Under the pieces are notes generated by a model, which saw only the letters and a list, made by a program, of their open reading frames with translations, was not told the DNA's origin and searched no databases. The position numbers and the translations under genes were made by a program. Source: Nageia nagi (taxonomy: Eukaryota > Pinophyta). Taken from it: a stretch of DNA of 64,000 nucleotides. This document shows positions 25,260-36,900 of the stretch, piece after piece; the first letter of the stretch is position 1; the number at the start of each line of letters is the position of its first letter. The stretch is taken from positions 211,854,001-211,918,000 of the forward strand of contig JBITNC010000001.1 in the NCBI GenBank assembly GCA_050084985.1. Reading direction: 5' to 3'.

Positions 25260-26560
25260 AATTCATTTTCAAACTAGGAAACTAAATTTGATCCATAATA
25301 TGTTATCAAGAATTGATAATGGTGAAACATCAAAAATTAGTGATGACTTACTAGGAGCTCACTTATTTTAAGCTAAAGTAGTCCTAGATAATCTAGAAGA
25401 AATTACAACCTTTATAATATCTAGATAATTACTTGATGGTATATATTCAAAGGAACAAAAAAAAAACTCATTCAAGTAATACCATACATCCTTATATCGG
25501 TCAAACTCTATAAAATTGATATGGATAAAGTAATTTGATGTGTAGCCCTCCCACATGAATGCAATGATATTCTTAGGGAATTACATGATGGCATAGATGT
25601 CAGTGAAGATATAACAAGTATAAAAGTATTACAATACAAACTATGGTGGCCCACCATCCACCATAATGCCCACTTTTATGTTAAAAGTTATGATATCTAT
25701 CAAAGAATTGATCGACCATTCACCCAAGATGAACTCCCACTTCAACCAGTACTATCCTTACAACCATTTGAAAAGTGGATGATTAATTTTATCAATCCTA
25801 TATCATCCCAAGCATGCAAATAAAGTGAAATATATATTATTACTAAGGTAGAATATCTTAGTCAATGGGCATTAGTATAGGTAGTTAAAGATTGTATAAC
25901 ACTAATAGTAGCCAAGTTCATATACAAAATATAATTACAAGGTTTGGATGTACAAAATAAATCATAAGCAATCAAAAGAAATATTTTATAAATCATGCTA
26001 TTAATGAGTTACTCACTAACTTTATGATTTAGTATAATTAGATATTCTCATATCACCCATAAGCAAATGAATCCCTTGAAGTGGTAAAAAAAATCTCGTG
26101 CGAACATTGATAAAAATTATATCTATTGATTAGTCAGACTGGGAAGAAAATATTACTAGTCATACTTTTGGCATACAAAATAACTTATAAAATATTAAAA
26201 ATGAAAATACCATTTGAATTAGTTTATGGAATTGAAGTAATGGTCCCTATGGAATTTTAATTCCCATCATTAAGAATCACCCTAGTAACATGACTTAATG
26301 AAAATTGGTCACTATAAGAATGACTTTCCATTTTTGACTAATTAGATGAAAATTGATGGATAGTATTATAAAACTAAATTAAATAAAAGAATTTATAGAA
26401 AGCATGATACGATAGACACATTTAAAATAAAAAATTCAAAATCAATGGCAAGTTCTTCTATATGATAGTCAGTATAAACATCATCACAAAAAATTAAGAA
26501 TTTGATGGTTTAAGCCTTACATATTTCACTTAAGGATGAAACATTTAAATTACATTAGGA
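25260..26560 (+). pseudogene. Integrase of the 22-kb element
   Basis: The frame at about 25540-25800 reads ELHDGIDVSED, then LWWPTIHHNAHFYVKSYDIYQ and PLQPVLSLQPFEKWMINFINP. This is the HHCC finger and start of the catalytic core. The CxxC is YDIYQ (both Cys to Tyr) and the first catalytic Asp (normally W.IDF.GP) is Asn. Core and C-terminus continue: YIITKVEYLSQWA, then VAKFIY, then IPFELVYGIEVMVPMEF, the conserved integrase C-terminal block. Many stops. Confidence 0.8.
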
Positions 26561-26859
26561 TCCTACAAAATTATTACTTGGTATTTTAATCCCACCTTAA
26601 CAAACTAGCTAATATGAGTGGGGACTACAAATCAAGATGCACATAATTAATTTCAATAGCATTGATATAATGAATATCACACCACCATTAAAATAATAAA
26701 TGGCTATGACACACCATTTCACCCACTAATATATGTATCTAACACCCTATGAGTAAACCATGATACCACCAACTCAACATATAATACCACTCACCAAATT
26801 TCAACCCTATAAAGATAACACCTCATAATAAAAAAAATCCCATCAAAGCAATCCCACCA

Positions 26860-28330
26860 TGGCAAATAAAGAAGCAGAGGCACTAGTAGTAGAGAATTGT
26901 AAAAGCCATCAATAGAGGAACTATAAATAAAGGAAAAGGAAATGGAACCAAAAATAAAGCAACCACACCTAATAAATTAGTAGAGGATTCTATTTATGGA
27001 AAGCCCACTCGACTACCATTTCATGGAGATACTAGATGAGGTAAAGGGAATTGATGAATAAATGTCATACATCAATCCCGTGAAATTGGAGGACCCTAAG
27101 ATTTTGTAGGCATAACTAAATGTAGATAATCTAACACTAGAATATATAAAGGTGTTTGATATAGTAGGCTTGTTAAATCTACTAAATATATCTTATTTTT
27201 AATCCTATAGGAATGTGGTGAAGTTTATCTACAACTGCTACCAAAATAATATGCTATGGCTAGATAATTCATATGAAATTATAGAGGAAATGGTCAAATG
27301 AATTATTAGGCTAAAGAGAGAAGGAATCATCCATGACTATCTACAAGAAGGGCTCTAGTAAAAGCTGAAATAATGCAAAAGCCCATGGGTGTTAATACTA
27401 ATACAAAACTATGGAACTAAAATCACTCATTTTGAGCCATGTATAAGAAGCACCAATAGTAATTTCTTAGAGATTGTATTACAACAATAATGCCAATAGC
27501 ATTACCATAATTTAATCAATGATATCCTTTGAAATAATGCATCTTGTTCACCCTTGTTGATATCTTTTTGGAGTAGTTAAAGTAGAATGATCATTCGATC
27601 AAAATTATAATGAAAAAAATTGTAGTATTCAAGTATAAAACTTCATCCTTGCTACCATGTATTGTCTATAAAGATTACCCTTCAAGTAATTAAATTCAAA
27701 AGCTCAATAAAAAGGAAAATGAGGGGATCAAGTTATCAATATAATGGAATGAATCGAATTCTACAATGACATACATGACCAAGTAGTAAACTCCAACATA
27801 TGGGTCATGGAAGTGTGGAATATGATCCAAGGGCATATAAGGATACCTAGTTGGGCCATCATTAATTTAAGAATATTCTATAGTTTATTGTATCTAGTTG
27901 TGACTATCAATGACATACTATTGCAATGTAATAGGCCAAATTCATCACACTTGAAGGTTAAGTTTTCATATATGATCAACTATAGTACAAGCTAGGATAT
28001 CATTAAATTCCTTAAGAAGAGGAAGGTGGAGAAGGAGTTGGAATTGAATCAAAAAGCCAAGGAAAGAATGAGTTCTTCCAAAATCATCATTCTCAAAAAG
28101 TATGATAAAGAAAAAAGAATAGGATTTGGAAACTGAATCCATGGAGGATAAAATATTTTGACATTGAAAGAAAAGGAAATGTACTAATGAAGGGCCTAGA
28201 AATAGGGAAGCAACAAATGTAGTAAACCATATGGTAACACCTCCAAAAAGGGTTTTCAAGGAGGCCTCTAAAACTTGGGCATAAAACCACACCATCATCG
28301 AGGAGAGAGCATATGTTTCACTAAACATCT
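26860..28330 (+). pseudogene. Decayed extra ORF downstream of integrase
   Basis: After integrase the plus strand shows continued coding-like sequence starting with MANKEAEALVVENC at 26861 and, from about 27140, VFDIVGLLNLLNISYF...NVVKFIYNCYQNNMLWLDNSYEIIEEMV, with stops mostly at TAG/TAA where Gln would fit. The helical spacing is coding-like, and it resembles in general plan the extra 3' ORFs of some large plant gypsy elements. I do not recognise a family with certainty. The Lys/Glu-rich part at 28010-28230 suggests a basic or nuclear tail. The minus-strand open frames at 27966-28328 are shadows. Confidence 0.4.
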
Positions 28331-28950
28331 AACTAAGAGACTCAATAAACATAACACAAATAATACAAGTAAGCTTTGATTCCTCTATCTTAATTATTAT
28401 TCTAGTTTTTGCTTTTATTGTTGTTCCTATTTATGTTTCCACTATCCCATCTATTTCAATACTAATAACTATCACCACTTTCCATACATTATCTATACCA
28501 TAATAACATAACCTAATTGATGCCATTGTTATTATCACTAAACTGATGGAACAACCTACTAGTACCGAATAATCATTACCTCACCATTTCATTAGAATAA
28601 GAACAAGTAGCCATCTATAGATGAACTCATGCCTAGAGTCACATCACACAACAATTATCTAGTTCATAACACCAAACAACCTACTAGTCCTAGATACTCA
28701 CATTGCAAGAAATTGATAATACAATATGGCTAATACAAACCACTTCTTAGCCCTTGATCACTATTTGATTAACAAGGCTATGACTAGGAATATTGAGGTA
28801 TTCCATTGAGATTGATATTTTCAACACCAAGAGCTCACAAGGATGGTGCAATCAATTTTCATTTAACTCCAACAACATGCCCACTTCCCTTCCATTCTTT
28901 TGACTAATAAACTAAGAAACTAGAATAATTAGTCACTATCATTATCACTA
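28331..28950 (+). other. Low-complexity AT/C-rich spacer inside the 3' coding block
   Basis: Serine, threonine and isoleucine codons dominate in the least broken frame and there are many cca/act words. No domain was recognised. It separates the two halves of the extra 3' coding sequence. Confidence 0.3.
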
Positions 28951-28959
28951 AACTTACCT

Positions 28960-29970
28960 AGTACATCGATACCAATAAACTCACCACTATACTTGATACT
29001 TTCCTACCATTGATTTCCACCCAAATCATGCCATCAAGGAGCACTTGAAGTCCATCTTATGAGGTTAATTAGATTAGAAAATACTTCTAGGAGGACATGG
29101 TAAAAATAGTATACACCTACAAGATTGAGGTGTAACAATATAAGAAAGAGATCGATCAACTAAAGCAAGGACAACAACTTGGGATTACTATAGTAATTAT
29201 AGATCCACCTCAATAATATGGAGGAATTTAAAATGTAAAAGGATAAGGAACTTCACACTCTTCAATAATAATGGGCTAAGGATACTGAAGAGTTATGCAC
29301 TAAGAAAGAAATGATCAAGAAACTTATTTAAGCAAAAAGGTAGAATAAGATAGGGTTGAGTGATTGGAATAAATAGCTTCAAGAAGAAGTAGAATGACTC
29401 ACAAAAGAGTTGGAATAACTCCATACCATGAAGGATGAAATTGATCATCTTATAAAGGAGGTCAAAAAGATAGTGCTCACTCAAATGGATTTATAACAAC
29501 TCCACCAAATGAAAGAAAATGGGTTTGAACAACACAAGGAGGAATTGGTCAAACTTATTAAGGAGATAAAGGATGATATACAAAATTATAAGGTCATTTG
29601 TATGGATATATAGCATCTCATAGGTTAGCATAAATAGAATGATATATCAAATATCAATGCTTATGTGATCAAGTTCCTAATACATGCAAGACAAATTCAA
29701 TAGTATTTCCCAATTCAAGTTGACAAACTCTAAGAGCTAAATACAATCAATAATCAAGTGTTAGCCTTAGAAGAAAAGAAATAAGAGAGGGAAGCAATAG
29801 TTTAAAAAATAATCAAAGAGCTATAATAGATTAATAGTGTCCATATTGAATAGATAACTCAAGTGGAGTAGTTGATCACCAAGGAGCCAAGTGATGCCAC
29901 ATAAGCAATTCAAATTAAATTTTAGCTTGATGCTCTTTATTGATAATAGATCACAATGAAAAGGTATGGA
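28960..29970 (+). pseudogene. Decayed coiled-coil ORF
   Basis: About 1 kb in which the plus strand reads mostly Gln/Glu/Lys/Leu-rich sequence, e.g. ERLTKELEQLHTMKDEIDH-like at 29395-29450 (its first part broken by a TGA and its Gln codons now TAA) and EELVKLIKEIKDDIQNYK at about 29540-29595. Leu/Ile recur at heptad spacing, as in a long coiled coil. Interruptions are again TAA/TAG at Gln positions. It lies between integrase and the 3' LTR of the 22-kb element. Function unknown; a structural or nucleic-acid chaperone role would be a guess. Confidence 0.45.
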
Positions 29971-30479
29971 TTCTTCAAAGGGAATGATACTTAGCCTAAC
30001 CCAATTTTAGCCTAATAAAACCTCTACTTCTGGACCTCATTCCTACTCATTAACAACTTCAATAGCCCATTATCAACTCTTCTATTGATGATATTGTAGG
30101 AGATAATTCTATTGTGCCATGGTTAAGAATTATAATATAAATTTTTTGAAGGGAAGATAACACCATATAAAGTATAATTTATCTATTCATAAAGGATCTA
30201 CAAATGATTATAATATTTTGAAGTAATATAATGAAGGCCCCTCCCTCTTTTTGTGCAAAATTTATGATGATGGTGATAAAAATATAAAATAAAAAGCTGA
30301 GAAATAACTTAAAATGGTTGTTAAAACTAAGAATGTAATGAAAAATTAATAAATAAAATGAACAAAAATAAGGCACTTATAAAAAGGAATTAAAAATATG
30401 GAATAGAAGTGCTTTGTGACTTCCTTAGACAAAATTTTTGACTAACAAAGATGCCACTCTTAAAGAAAAATCAATTCAA

Positions 30480-31500
30480 TGGAGTATCAATTTTATTACA
30501 AAGCCTATTATGTAGATCATATCCCCTTCAAATTGTTCCCATGTACCAAATTATACCTACATCAATTCCTATCAACAAATTACCATGTTAGGAGCCTAAT
30601 ACTAGAGACCACTTACTGACCCAAAGTAGATGGATGGATGATGAGAGTTGAAGGGGAAGACTTAAAAATAATCATAGATGCCTATTGAATATTTTTGAAG
30701 GATGAATGGGAATTCAATAAAATCTATTTTATTTTCTCATATTGGCCTTAAAAAATTTCCTAGGTATGGCTAAAATACACTACAAGAAGGCCTCTTCAAG
30801 ATCATGCCAAAGATTACTGCATCCAATGTTCTCTAATGAGCAAAGGAGTATTATGATGGATCATGGAAAGGTTACCACATTTGAAGGTAGTATTTGATTA
30901 CATTAAATAGTTTACATGACCTTACCACTAAGATACTAATAATTTGAAAGTTTTTCAATTTTGAAGGACCCAAATCCAATGACAGATTTAAAGCATCCAT
31001 TGAACAAAAAAATTTCCAAAAACTTCACTCAAATATTAAAGGTATAGAAGACACCACCAAAAAGAAAGATAGATCCTATTTGCACAATGGCCACTTTGAA
31101 CTTGCATAAAGTGTTACAACTTCCCATCAATATTTTAGTCACCATTATGATCAATATTTTTAATAAGAGAGATTCATATAAGAGGTAATACTTGATAATA
31201 ACTATTTTTGGAATAAGACTTTGAACTTCACTTAATGACCAAAGTGCTACAGTTCTTACCTAGTCCTACTCCTTGAATTATGTTGGATTGTGTTACCCAC
31301 TATTGCTTTTGACGTTATTTTAGGTCCATACCAATTAATTTTCTAATACAACCACATGAGATTGAGTGGATAAGTGATTTATTACTAGAGATAAAAATGG
31401 TATATGATTATAATAACTACTTTGTGCTAACCAGTGATTTGTTACCCATAAATACTAGGTAAAGATGAACTCATTGCAAAAGAAATATGAGTCTCATCAC
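30480..31500 (+). pseudogene. Second decayed ORF before the 3' LTR
   Basis: The plus strand reads MEYQFYYKAYYVDHIPFKLFP then VRSLILETTY, and KVDGWMMRVEGEDLKIIIDAY at about 30624-30686, with coding-like runs to about 30900 and again at 31090-31400. Stops fall at likely Gln codons. I do not recognise the protein. It ends about 120 bp before the polypurine tract, so it belongs to the 22-kb element rather than to host sequence. Confidence 0.35.
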
Positions 31501-31611
31501 AAGGATATGAATAAGAATTTAGGAGTAGCACCATAAATACTTCTTGCATCAAAGGTTTCTTATTGATGGCATAAGATGATAAAACTTGGCTCAAGGATGA
31601 GTCAGAGTATT

Positions 31612-31624
31612 AAGTTGGGGAGGA
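31612..31624 (+). other. Polypurine tract (plus-strand priming site)
   Basis: aagttggggagga abuts the TG of the right LTR, the normal position for plus-strand DNA priming. Confidence 0.7.
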
Positions 31625-31977
31625 TGTTAGTAGGAGAGAATACAATAATATAAATTGACCAAATCTAATTAGTAGTTAGTGATTGAATAATATTTATTAG
31701 ATACATTATCTATTTTTTTTAGAAAGGACATAATTCCATGAACCACAGAATGGGATCGATAAGAGAAGAACCAAGGGTAGCGAGAGTGTGTGAGAGATGA
31801 GTGTGTAATAGTAATATCATTGTAACTAACTTATATTACTTTATATTAATAAAATAATTGACCCCCTATTTATTTTGACTAAATTACTTATCTTTGTTTT
31901 ATATACTTCCTTTCCATTTTACCCATTTATTCTTGGTTGTAGATAAAAATCCCATCAACCAATTTGATCGATCAATA
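31625..31977 (+). repeat. Right LTR of the 22-kb element
   Basis: Partner of 9545-9883; 14 bp longer, mainly from an extra agtaatatcat stretch. Ends gatcaata. Confidence 0.85.
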
Positions 31978-31982
31978 ATGAA
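31978..31982 (+). repeat. Target-site duplication, right copy (atgaa)
   Basis: Identical to 9540-9544. Confidence 0.75.
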
Positions 31983-32650
31983 CATTATATCCTTGTAAGT
32001 GGTATTCTAGGCTTTACATGTTATGACTTAGGAAAGGTTTTTGGATCCCATAAATTACAAATTTTTGGTGTGTTATGCTAGCCACAACAGGGACATATAA
32101 CATAATCAAGACCACAAGTTTCATGAAATGGATTAATATTTTTAAGAAATACCTTTACAATGAATTTTTCATCTAGGATTTATTCCATTGATATCCAAAT
32201 CTTCATATATATTTTCACAAAATTATCTAATATTTTGGATTTATCATGCTTAAAATATATTATATCTATCAAATCAAGAGGATTTTTAATATTACATCTA
32301 AAATGATTCTTAAACTTATCTTTCAACTATTAAAATGAGATAATTGAAATTGGTGCCAAGTTATGAAACCATTTTCTTACATCACCAATCAAATTCATAG
32401 GGAAGTATTTGGCCTTTAATTGATGATTAATTCTACATTTTAGCTCCATTATATGCTAAAATTACTAAATATTACTAACTATATCTCCTTCACCATTTAA
32501 TATTTTGAATTTAGGTTCCTTATCTATACTAATGAGAATAACATTTTTGATCTCCATGCTCAAAGGATTTACTTTATCTTTAGTGCTTACTATGCCCATC
32601 TTCAACTGAATCTAAACCAAATTTATCTTCATTTCCAACTACTTAAATTA
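31983..32650 (-). pseudogene. Gag fragment of element E
   Basis: The minus strand reads NGEGDIVSNI, then LKAKYFPMNLIGDVRKWFHN and LKDKFKNHFR. The same block occurs at 35600-35760 (NLKAKYFPMSLTGEA), 46441-46580 (NLMAKYFPTTFISDALNW) and 63566-63700 (NLMAKYFPTTFRYDALN). It is thus one gag family. The frame has stops and ends at the insertion point of the 22-kb element. Confidence 0.75.
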
Positions 32651-33424
32651 TTATGTTGTGGCATTCAAATGTGTAACCCCAACATTAGTGCTAGCATGAT
32701 ATTACCCTACTAATGTTGTCTTATCTATTATACTTGAAGAAATGAATATCAAATATCTCCAAAAACTTTAAGGTTTTTGGTTGATAAAATATTGACCCAA
32801 AAATATGCTAAGTTTGCAAACTATGACCTTCAAAAATTACCAAAATATCATAACCAAAAATCTCAAAAGAATACATGCAATAATTTGAATCTCACTTCTA
32901 AAATTTTTCTATCATGAATATCTAAACTTTAGAAAAACTCTTAGGGCACAAACAACCATAAAATGTTCAAAAATTAAGCTCAAAATCTAGCATTTTATGA
33001 AAAAATATCCATAAAAATTTCTTCAACTTAAAATCCCTTAATAATGCATGCAAATAAATTCAATATCATCTTCTAAAAATTTCTTATAATGAATATCTAG
33101 AGTTTGGGAAATGTTCTAGGGTATAAACATGCATAAAATTTTCAAAAGACCAAAAATGAAATTCTACAAAATAAAAACACCTTCAAATTTTGAACCATTT
33201 AAAAGTGATAAGGTTTTTATTAACTTTTTAGAAAATTAAGACAAATGAAAACCTAACAAAACCTAGGTCTTTCCAAGAAAAATTCCATAGAAAATATGAT
33301 GTCCTAAAAGTAAAAAAATCTAGTTTTTATTTATTTTTTAAATTAAAATTTGAAGTAGGTTGGAGAACAACTTTTCAACCCTAACTAAGAGATGGATAGG
33401 CTATAAAAAATGTGGGCATAAATA
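32651..33424 (-). other. Leader of element E with primer-site region
   Basis: AT-rich and non-coding, except that the gag N-terminus may begin near 32640. Immediately after the LTR the minus strand reads tatttatgcccaca, which aligns with tattggcatctacc at the same place in element 1. Both look like worn forms of the TGGCGCCCACC primer site of plant Tat-like elements. Confidence 0.45.
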
Positions 33425-34042
33425 TGTTGTATGTTTTTAGTGACCTCTAATATTACTTGGGATGATGAAGATTATATGCAGATAGGAACTTATTGAAGAA
33501 AATGATTTGATATATGAATCTCCACACCAAATGCATACTAAAACCTTAGCGTATATGCCTAAGAGAGCATAGAAATAGAGCCTTGAATAGTAGCATTGGT
33601 GCATGTGGAAATGTAGATGTTGAGTGTCTTAATAATATAGTTCATAACCAAGATACAATAGATAAAATAATATCAATAAATTGATCCAAATATATAATTG
33701 TAAAAGATAGAATAACATATATACTCAAGTGATAACAATATCCCAATTTCAATAGGCAGCATTGAGAAACACCTAAATGTAGGTACTAGTTATCAAGATA
33801 AAATCTTGATGCCTTTCCATGTAATCATACTCACCTTAAAATATGTAAGAGAATCTCTACATAGAAGCTAGCATCGATGTTGGGGTACCTTGTATAAATT
33901 ACACAAGAAGTGTTTCAAATGGTCTAACATAACATACATGATATAATATTATATTAATATACAAAATACTTAATGATATAAGATTAACATAATAAAATGC
34001 CTAAGTGGGACCACCTTAGGTGGACCAGATTAGGTGTCAACA
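33425..34042 (-). repeat. 5' LTR of element E
   Basis: Minus strand starts TGTTGACACCTAATC and ends catacaaca. Internal words (ggtcccacttagg, tcaagattttatcttgata, tattgttatcacttgag) match the LTRs of element 1 at 34369 and 42683. At its upper end it abuts element A's RT at 34043 with nothing between. Confidence 0.8.
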
Positions 34043-34363
34043 AATTCATAAATTAGTTGAGGTATATGTTGATGATATTCTTGCTAAATCCATTAAAAAA
34101 GAGGATCATTTAGAATATTTAAGAGTTATCTTTGAAATAATGAGATCGTTTAACTTTAAGCTTAATCCTAAGAAGTATTTTTTAGGTATTAAGTGAAATA
34201 TTTTTTTGGATACATTATTTCTATAAGAGAAATAGAAATTGTCCCAAAGAATGTCATGATTGTTATGCACATTCCTCCTTCTAAAAATATTAAATAGCTT
34301 CAAAGTTTGCATGGAAAATTACAAGTAATCAAAATGTTTATAGCTTAGGTGGTATATATGATA
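34043..34363 (+). pseudogene. RT fragment of element A (YVDD box and thumb)
   Basis: The plus strand reads IHKLVEVYVDDILAKSIKK, with the YVDD catalytic box at 34065-34076 intact, then HLEYLRVIFEIMRSFNFKLNPKK. In a shifted frame come EIEIVPKNVMIVMHIPPSKNI and LQSLHGKLQVIKMFIA. These are the standard gypsy RT palm-to-thumb blocks. The upstream half is cut off by element E's LTR. The reading continues at 43457 after element 1. Confidence 0.85.
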
Positions 34364-34368
34364 GCTTT

Positions 34369-35049
34369 TGTTGAAACCTAAAAGTAGTACCCTTAACATG
34401 GTCCCACTTAGGTGCAACTTTACATATATATTTAATCTAATTAAATCACATTTCAATCATATTTTAACTTATTATCATATATTTTTTAGGTTTTGTTCTT
34501 ATTTTTATGTTAGGTACACTAAGACAACTTGTTTGATATAGATGTAAGTATCTCTAACCTAGGGAAATCATGTCAAAATTACATCTTGATAGTCAATACC
34601 CTACTTAGGTATTTCTAAATGCTACCTATTAATATTGGAATCTTGTTATCACTTGAGAAAATATTAGAATACCAATGCCCACATTGAAGTACACACCTGT
34701 GCTAATTTCTTTGAGCTTAGTGCCCATGCTAAGATTCTTTCTATAGTAAGCCATGGGGTTTGCACAACAAGGTGACCATTCTTTGATAAACCCATCCAAC
34801 ATATTTTCATCATTGACATAGGTAAGGACACATAGTTATTTATATTACACTTGATTTTATATCTTTAGTGCATGAATTTGTTTTACATCTTAACATTAAT
34901 GTAATTCATAATTATGTTATTTCACTATTATTTCCTATTATCCATTTATGTTTATTTGAGTAAATTAGCTTAGATAATGCATATTTAAATGTTTATATGT
35001 ATTTAATCCATTTAGACCAAAATTCTAAGTACCAAAATACATATCAATA
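34369..35049 (+). repeat. Left LTR of element 1
   Basis: Matches 42683-43455 throughout (e.g. atggtcccacttaggtgcaa, cattacatcttgatag-type block, ttaaatgtttatatgtattt). It lacks about 80 bp present in the right copy at about 43016-43100. Confidence 0.9.
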
Positions 35050-35050
35050 T

Positions 35051-35064
35051 ATTGGCATCTACCT
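35051..35064 (+). other. Primer-binding site, decayed
   Basis: attggcatctacct directly follows the LTR. It fits the TTGGCGCCCACC site seen in many plant Tat-like elements after C-to-T and G-to-A changes. The same position in element E supports it. Confidence 0.5.
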
Positions 35065-35189
35065 TTTATAGAATTTTCTTTCTCTTAAATAAGGTTAGAA
35101 TAAAAAATGCTCTCAAACCTACCTATCTCTTTCCATAAAGAACCCTAGGGTTGTTGGTTGTATTTGATCAACAATTTTGTTAGTGTGAT

Positions 35190-36240
35190 AGAAATGGAGA
35201 ACATAACTCCAAAATTCCTAACCAAATTAATGGTAATGTATGATTTTTAAGCTCTTATCATGAAATCATATATGCTTATAATTTAAATTAGAAATTAGGC
35301 CAGCACTAATACACAAATCAACATAGGTACTACCATCATTGCCAACACTAACAATATCACAAAACACTAGTAATAATACATCTAATTCATGTACCTTCAC
35401 AAATGAGGAATTAGAATAGCTTGAGTACTAGGTTGTAAAGCTTGGGAGAAACTTTGGAGTCATTTTTTATGAAATAGAGTATAAGGGTAACCTAATGAGA
35501 ATGGATATTCATAATACAATCCTTTTTGGTATAGATAAGTATACTAAATTCAAAAATTTCAATGATGAGATTGATCTTATTACATGTATTTTAGGCTTTA
35601 AATACATTATGAAACTTAAATTTAGATTTAATGATAATTTGAAAGCAAAATATTTCCCTATGAGTTTAACTGGTGAAGCTTGAAAGTGATTTCATATTCT
35701 AAAACCAAGTTTCATATCATCATATCAATAGTTGAAAAATTTGTTAGAGGTTCATTTTAGATGAAATGTGAAGAAGACAATTGATTTAATAGATTTGATC
35801 TATCTCAATCAAATAAAAATAGAATGGTTGGACAAGTTTGCTCTTAGATTTGTGAACCTTTAGAGGTCTAATGAACAAAAGGTGGAAGAATGCTTCATTA
35901 TAAAGTAATTCTTGATAATAGAATCCTATTCTTGGTGAAAAAGGACTTGAGCATGTTAATAGTTCATTTATGCATATGGTTCATTTACTTATCAAAAAAG
36001 AAGAATTCCTAGTAAGGTCTAATTTGTTCAGGTATATATCTTCTTCTTCCAACAAGGTTAATGGTAGAAAACCTTACAATAAAAAATATGATACTTCAAT
36101 CAATGCAATAGATTCAACCAATCAAGACAAATACAAAGAACTATACCCCTTATCGATAAACCCTACTAAAATTTTTGATTATTGTTTAAAAAAATGTCTA
36201 ATCAAAAGATGTACCTTCTATATCTTCTCTTAAGGAAAAG
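35190..36240 (+). pseudogene. Gag of element 1
   Basis: A likely start is MENITPKFLTKL at about 35197. The open block at 35495-35683 ends FRFNDNLKAKYFPMSLTGEA, followed across a stop by KWFHILKPSF and QLKNLLEVHFR, matching the gag family of B, D and E. A later open part at 35970-36233 (MHMVHLLIKKEEF...) is a Lys/Asn/Ser-rich linker. No intact knuckle was seen. Stops and frame changes show it is inactive. Confidence 0.7.
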
Positions 36241-36414
36241 AAAAAGAAAATATAAATGCAAAAAGAATATTTTACAAAATTTAAAGAATACCAATGCTAA
36301 AATCAATTTACTTGAGTTACTTGAACTTCTAAGGAGCATAAAATGGCATTATTTGAACACCTTAGTGGCATTAATGTTGATACTAATATTTATATTAGCT
36401 CATTGGTAGGAATA

Positions 36415-36900
36415 ATTGGTTATTTTAAGAATGTTATAATATTTACTAAAGATGAGATTCCTAATGATGATATCATTGATAAATGATTTGATAATCCACA
36501 TATGTATCCAGATATTAAGAAAGATGATCAAACATGCATTTGTATATGGTGGTATAGATTTGAATATTTGTTCTATTATTTTCCTTGAGATTTTTGGTAA
36601 CAATTTGATGCCTAAGTTTGTACAAAAGAAGCACAATTTCATAGGTTATGAAAGTTATAACAAAGCATGTTTTGATCATATCATGTTACCTATTTAGTTA
36701 GCTCCAAATATAGTGGAAGTTATGACATATATGCTAGACAAGAAGCTTCCCTTTGACTTTCTCTTTGGAAGATCATGGATACATACAATGAGGTGTGTAC
36801 TATCTTACATAAGTTGGAAACACCATAGTTTAATTTTAAGTAATGGAATAAAATCCAAATATGATTACACAATTTGGGAACACCATAGTTCCTTATAGAA
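36415..36900 (+). pseudogene. Aspartic protease of element 1
   Basis: MIKHAFVYGGIDLNICSIIF corresponds to the family's KALIDTGASVNICS. The catalytic Asp has become Tyr (D-to-Y, so GAT to TAT). The C-terminal block LPFDFLFGRSWIHTM at about 36748-36795 matches LLLGRPWIH. Two frames are needed to follow it. Confidence 0.7.

Larger units (their letters stand above)
9545..31977 (+). mobile_element. Giant (22.4-kb) Ty3/gypsy retrotransposon with short LTRs
   Basis: Direct repeats of 339 and 353 bp, both starting TGTTAGTAGG, bound a plus-strand series: gag, knuckles, protease, RT, RNase H, integrase, then about 5 kb more of decayed coding sequence, then a polypurine tract (aagttggggagga) against the right LTR. 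The flanks are a perfect atgaa duplication. The sequence after the left LTR (tttcactatcaagat) may be a worn primer site. Two stretches inside (about 12300-17225 and 18240-22000) look like insertions, since domains resume after them. Without those the element would be about 14 kb. RNase H and integrase wording differs from the Tat-like elements further right; the clade is unresolved. Confidence 0.75.
31983..34042 (-). mobile_element. Element E: 5' part of a Tat-like gypsy element
   Basis: Minus-strand LTR (33425-34042), primer site, leader and partial gag, interrupted at 31977 by the 22-kb element. The rest of E should lie left of 9540; only 9521-9544 may remain in the window before other repeats begin. 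LTR and gag are homologous to those of elements 1, B and D. Confidence 0.7.

Noticed and set aside
27966-28328. 120- and 65-residue minus-strand open frames
   Set aside because: They overlap the plus-strand extra ORF and resemble no protein; hydrophobic wording is what AT-rich antisense sequence gives.
9545-31977. Reading the 22-kb interval as two unrelated solo LTRs
   Set aside because: A perfect 5-bp duplication, same orientation, a polypurine tract and ordered gag-pol between them favour one element.
34106-34312. 68-residue minus-strand open frame
   Set aside because: Antisense to element A's RT with the intact YVDD box.
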